Positions 6,483 through 8,861 of a stretch of DNA of 8,861 bases are shown here, one piece after another. How positions within the stretch are numbered: position 1 is the first letter of the stretch; every line of letters begins with the position of its first letter. A program made the position numbers and the translations under genes. The stretch is from positions 1 through 8,861 of the forward strand of contig JALXCG010000045.1 in NCBI GenBank assembly GCA_026991065.1, in the 5' to 3' direction. The notes beneath the pieces were generated by a model. The model did not search any database. It saw only the letters and a list, made by a program, of their open reading frames with translations, and was not told where the DNA came from. This DNA comes from JALXCG01 sp026991065 [NCBI: Gemmatimonadota bacterium]. GTDB taxonomy: Bacteria; GCA-2686955.

Positions 6483-6620
6483 ATGTCAGTCTACTTCTAC
6501 TACGCGTTGGTTATCCTTCTCGGGGTTCTCTTCATCCTGGTTCTTGTGGAGGCATTTCGCTCCCTGGGAGAGGTCGATACCGATACTCCGCGGGGTGACT
6601 CCGGTTCCGACTCCGACTGA
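6483..6620 (+). CDS. Small single-span membrane protein (45 residues), unassigned
   Basis: I do not recognise a family. The peptide begins MSVYFYY, then one strongly hydrophobic helix (about residues 4-24, ALVILLGVLFILVLV), then a short amphipathic piece (EAFRSLGEVD) and a polar acidic Ser/Asp/Gly tail ending DSGSDSD. This pattern suits an inner-membrane microprotein with a short extracytoplasmic N terminus and a cytoplasmic tail, though orientation is uncertain because basic residues are few. There is no ribosome binding site, but an extended -10 box sits 7 bases before the ATG. Its TGA is 13 bases before the glycosyltransferase ATG, which itself lacks a Shine-Dalgarno, so its translation may be coupled to that gene. 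The frame extends upstream to an ATG at 6273, but that part crosses the control region and has no protein-like character. It could still be a chance frame. Confidence 0.5.
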   Translation: MSVYFYYALVILLGVLFILVLVEAFRSLGEVDTDTPRGDSGSDSD

Positions 6621-6633
6621 CCCCCGGTCCCCA

Positions 6634-7356
6634 ATGACGATCGCGGTTGTCCCCACCTATAACGAGATCGAGAATCTGCCCCAGCTCATCGCCAGAATTC
6701 GCGCGCTTCCTTTCCCGATCCACATCCTGGTTGTAGATGACGCCAGCCCCGACGGTACCGGGCAGTTGGCGGACCAACTCGCGCGCGTCGATCCTCTGCT
6801 CACCGTTTTACATCGTGAAGGTCGCCGAGGCCGCGGGCTGGCGGGGCGCGAGGGCTTTCTCCGTGCCCTGGAGCTTGGAGCAGAGAGAATCGTCGAGATG
6901 GATGCCGACCTGTCTCACCGCCCCGAGCACATTCCCGCGCTCCTCCAGGCACTTGCGGAGTGTGATCTTTCGCTGGGTTCACGCGCTGTTCCCGGTGGTC
7001 GCGATTGTGACCGCGGTCGCCCGAGGCAATGGCTGACACGTCTTGCCAATGGCTTCACGCGCAGGGTCCTGGCCATCCCCGTCAGAGACTGCAACTCCGG
7101 CTTTCGCGCGTTTCGGCGGCAGGCACTGATCACCATCAAGCCGGCCACACTCAGCAGCCGAGGTCCCGCCATCGTCCATGAAGTGCTCTATCGCGCCCAG
7201 CGGGCCGGTCTGCGAATCAAGGAGGTTCCAATCCAATTCGTCGATCGGCGTGTCGGTCAATCCACGTTGACATTTCGCACCCTGGCCGCCAGCTACTTCG
7301 CGGTCCTCAGGTTGCGCGCACTCGATTTTTCGTCGCAACCATCGCAGAGGAGCTGA
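6634..7356 (+). CDS. Family 2 glycosyltransferase, DPM1-like (polyprenol-phosphate mannosyl/glycosyl transferase type)
   Basis: The 240-residue product is a single GT-A fold domain without the membrane tail of the longer relatives. Motifs: VVPTYNEIENL (5-15), VVDDASPDGTG (33-43, nucleotide-binding Asp35/Asp36), EMDADLSHRPEHIP (88 onward, metal-binding Asp90/Asp92), LGSRAVPGG, and DCNSGFRAFRRQAL, equivalent to the SGFR/GSFR segment of dolichol-phosphate mannose synthases. The expected reaction is transfer of a hexose from a nucleotide sugar (GDP-mannose in the best known members) to a polyprenyl phosphate at the inner face of the membrane; the sugar cannot be read from sequence. The loop RRGRGLAGREGF is more arginine-rich than the usual LGLGTAY version. 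The ATG at 6634 starts exactly at the first beta strand, so the longer upstream frame (to 6364) is rejected. There is no Shine-Dalgarno; coupling to the small gene upstream is likely. selB follows after 4 bases. Confidence 0.9.
   Translation: MTIAVVPTYNEIENLPQLIARIRALPFPIHILVVDDASPDGTGQLADQLARVDPLLTVLHREGRRGRGLAGREGFLRALELGAERIVEMDADLSHRPEHIPALLQALAECDLSLGSRAVPGGRDCDRGRPRQWLTRLANGFTRRVLAIPVRDCNSGFRAFRRQALITIKPATLSSRGPAIVHEVLYRAQRAGLRIKEVPIQFVDRRVGQSTLTFRTLAASYFAVLRLRALDFSSQPSQRS
7346..7352 (+). promoter_or_regulatory. Shine-Dalgarno sequence of selB, inside the end of the glycosyltransferase gene
   Basis: AGAGGAG lies 8 bases before the GTG at 7361 and supports that unusual start codon. It overlaps the last codons of the preceding gene, so the two genes are probably co-transcribed. 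Confidence 0.85.
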
Positions 7357-7360
7357 TCCC

Positions 7361-8861
7361 GTGCCCACCCGCTTTGTAGTCGCAGGAACCGCCGGCCACA
7401 TCGATCACGGCAAGACCGAACTGGTGCGCGCTCTCACCGGTACCTGGACCGACCGGTTGAAAGAGGAGCAGGAGCGAGGCATCTCGATCGATCTTGGGTT
7501 CGCTGAGTTGCAACTCGGGGACGACATCAGTGTCGGTTTGGTCGATGTTCCCGGGCATGAACGCTTTGTCCGAAATATGCTGGCGGGTGTCGGAGGCATC
7601 GATTTCGTCATGCTGGTCGTTGCCGCGGACGAGGGCGTCATGCCGCAGACCCGCGAACACGTCGACATCATCGAACTTCTCGGCGTGCAAGCCGGGGTTG
7701 TCGCGCTTACCAAGGTGGACCTGGTCGATGATCCGGAATGGTTGGAGCTGGTCGAACTCGATGTCAGCGAACTGCTCGCTGCAACCAGCCTGGCGGATGC
7801 ACCGATCATTCCGGTGAGCAGCATCACCGGCCAAGGCCTGGATGAACTGCGCCAAGCATTGCACAGCATCGCCGCGCGCAGCCAATCGCGGGAGAGCAGC
7901 GGTGACTTTCGCCTGCCGATCGACCGCGTCTTCACCGTCAAGGGATTCGGCACGGTGATCACCGGCACCGTCTGGTCGGGTCAGATCAGCGCGGGCGAGA
8001 CCATCGCCCTTGAACCGGGCGGGCGGCACGCCCGCGTGCGCAACGTCCAGGTGCACGGCATCGATCACGAATGCGCGCGCGCCGGGCAGCGGGCGGCTCT
8101 CGCCCTGGCCGGAATCGAGAAGCAGGATATCGAGCGCGGAATTACGGCCTGCTCGCCGGGCTCCCTCACACCATCGTTCATGATCGATGCCCGGGTGCGA
8201 GTTCTGCCTGGCTGTGAGCGCGGTCTCCAGCATCGCCAGCGAGTTCATTGCCACCACGGAACGGCAGAGGCTCTGGCCCGGGTGATCCCGCTCGAAGGCG
8301 AGTTCATCCCGGCGGGTGAGTCGGGTGTCGTCCAGCTTCGCCTCGAAAGCCCCATGGCGCTCCTGCCCGGCGATCGTTTTGTTCTGCGGCAGTACTCGCC
8401 CATCACTTCCATCGCGGGAGGTGTCGTACTCGACCCTTGGGCACGCAAGCACCGGCGCCGGCGCGCCGACGTTCTGCATGGACTCGGTGTTCGCGAGAGC
8501 GGCTCCGCCGAAGAGATCGCGGCCGAAATTGTCCGCGCTGCGGGTCCCGCGGGTCTGGATCCAGACGACGCCCGCCTGATCGCCGCCTTGACGCAGACCT
8601 CGGAAGAGAAACGGGGGGTCGAGGCGATTCTGGAATCCTCTCTGCGTGCAGGCCTGATCGCGCGACTGCCGAGCGGTCAGTTGATTGCGGGACGCTATCT
8701 CCACGCGGCCTTGCAGCACCTTGAAGCTCTGGTAGACGCTCACCACCGGCGGCACCGTCTGCAGCCGGGACTGCCATCCAACGAAGCGGCCAGCCGAATC
8801 ACCGCGCAGTTTCCCGGCATTTCAGGTTCATCCGTCGTGGAGTTGGCGATTCAGCAGAAAA
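7361..8861 (+). CDS. selB: Selenocysteine-specific elongation factor SelB (3' end outside window)
   Basis: This GTPase delivers Sec-tRNA(Sec) to the ribosome at UGA codons marked by a SECIS hairpin. The frame is open for 500 codons to the window edge; SelB is usually about 600-640 residues, so roughly the last fifth is missing. GTPase motifs: P-loop GHIDHGKT (12-19), switch [11 protein letters not shown] (39-48, Ser42 in place of the Thr common in other translational GTPases, a known SelB variant), DVPGHERF (62-69), TKVD (117-120) and VSS (152-154). RGISIDLG, instead of the EF-Tu RGITINT, and [20 protein letters not shown] at the start of domain 2 (from 183) separate SelB from EF-Tu. Domain 3 closes with IAGGVVLDP (351-359). 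From about 360 the winged-helix domain 4 begins; its SECIS-binding final modules lie beyond the edge. The GTG start is supported by AGAGGAG. selA, selD and tRNA(Sec) are not in the window. Confidence 0.96.
   Translation, partial: MPTRFVVAGTAGHIDHGKTELVRALTGTWTDRLKEEQERGISIDLGFAELQLGDDISVGLVDVPGHERFVRNMLAGVGGIDFVMLVVAADEGVMPQTREHVDIIELLGVQAGVVALTKVDLVDDPEWLELVELDVSELLAATSLADAPIIPVSSITGQGLDELRQALHSIAARSQSRESSGDFRLPIDRVFTVKGFGTVITGTVWSGQISAGETIALEPGGRHARVRNVQVHGIDHECARAGQRAALALAGIEKQDIERGITACSPGSLTPSFMIDARVRVLPGCERGLQHRQRVHCHHGTAEALARVIPLEGEFIPAGESGVVQLRLESPMALLPGDRFVLRQYSPITSIAGGVVLDPWARKHRRRRADVLHGLGVRESGSAEEIAAEIVRAAGPAGLDPDDARLIAALTQTSEEKRGVEAILESSLRAGLIARLPSGQLIAGRYLHAALQHLEALVDAHHRRHRLQPGLPSNEAASRITAQFPGISGSSVVELAIQQK

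Noticed and set aside
6364-6633. N-terminal 90-codon extension of the glycosyltransferase
   Set aside because: The extension is low-complexity Thr/Ser/Pro sequence overlapping the control region and the small gene in another frame. The GT-A fold begins exactly at the ATG at 6634.
6618-6665. Possible selenocysteine readthrough at UGA stops, considered because selB is present
   Set aside because: Reading past the UGA of the small gene gives only 13 further unremarkable residues before a stop. The glgP, phosphatase and glycosyltransferase products are already of normal family length at their UGA stops.
7307-8755. 482-codon open frame on the minus strand
   Set aside because: It lies antisense to selB, whose GTPase motifs are unmistakable. 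Its own translation has no recognisable domain, and long antisense frames are expected in GC-rich codon-biased genes.

Overview
The window is GC-rich (roughly 60%), densely coding DNA from a Gram-negative bacterium. Two lipoproteins, one of them an OmpA-type peptidoglycan binder, point to a double membrane. The first protein has a C-terminal domain with a YPNAPNPFNPSTSIRFELP motif, the FlgD-like / type IX-type tail common in the Fibrobacteres-Chlorobi-Bacteroidetes superphylum and nearby candidate phyla. With the high GC this suggests a lineage such as Eisenbacteria, Krumholzibacteriota, Zixibacteria or Latescibacterota. That assignment is an inference from one motif and base composition. The presence of selB implies that the organism decodes UGA as selenocysteine.

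Layout. Plus strand, left: the 3' end of a secreted beta-propeller (BNR/sialidase-like) protein (2-535), glycogen phosphorylase glgP (615-3113) and a polytopic transporter of the ATP:ADP-antiporter/MFS type (3167-4516). Minus strand, centre: an OmpA-family lipoprotein (6259-5675) followed 49 bases later by a purple-acid-phosphatase-like lipoprotein (5625-4459). The phosphatase runs convergently into the transporter and overlaps its last 58 bases. A 223-base divergent control region (6260-6482) separates this pair from the plus-strand genes on the right: a 45-residue single-span membrane protein (6483-6620), a DPM1-like family 2 glycosyltransferase (6634-7356) and selB (from 7361, cut off by the window end). 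selB is open to the edge and starts with GTG, so a search for complete ATG-started frames on that strand would miss it.

How they fit. glgP releases glucose-1-phosphate from stored glycogen. The transporter beside it has no demonstrable metabolic link. The two minus-strand lipoproteins look like one envelope operon. The small membrane protein, glycosyltransferase and selB are tightly spaced (13 and 4 base gaps) and probably co-transcribed, although selB has its own strong ribosome binding site and an unrelated job.

No tRNA, rRNA, CRISPR array, insertion sequence or prophage gene was seen, and the longest gene-free stretch is 223 bases. I found no convincing new multi-gene system. The items most worth a second look are the structured divergent promoter region, the unassigned small membrane protein, and two genes that lack a Shine-Dalgarno sequence but carry a -10 element 5-7 bases before the ATG, which suggests leaderless transcripts.
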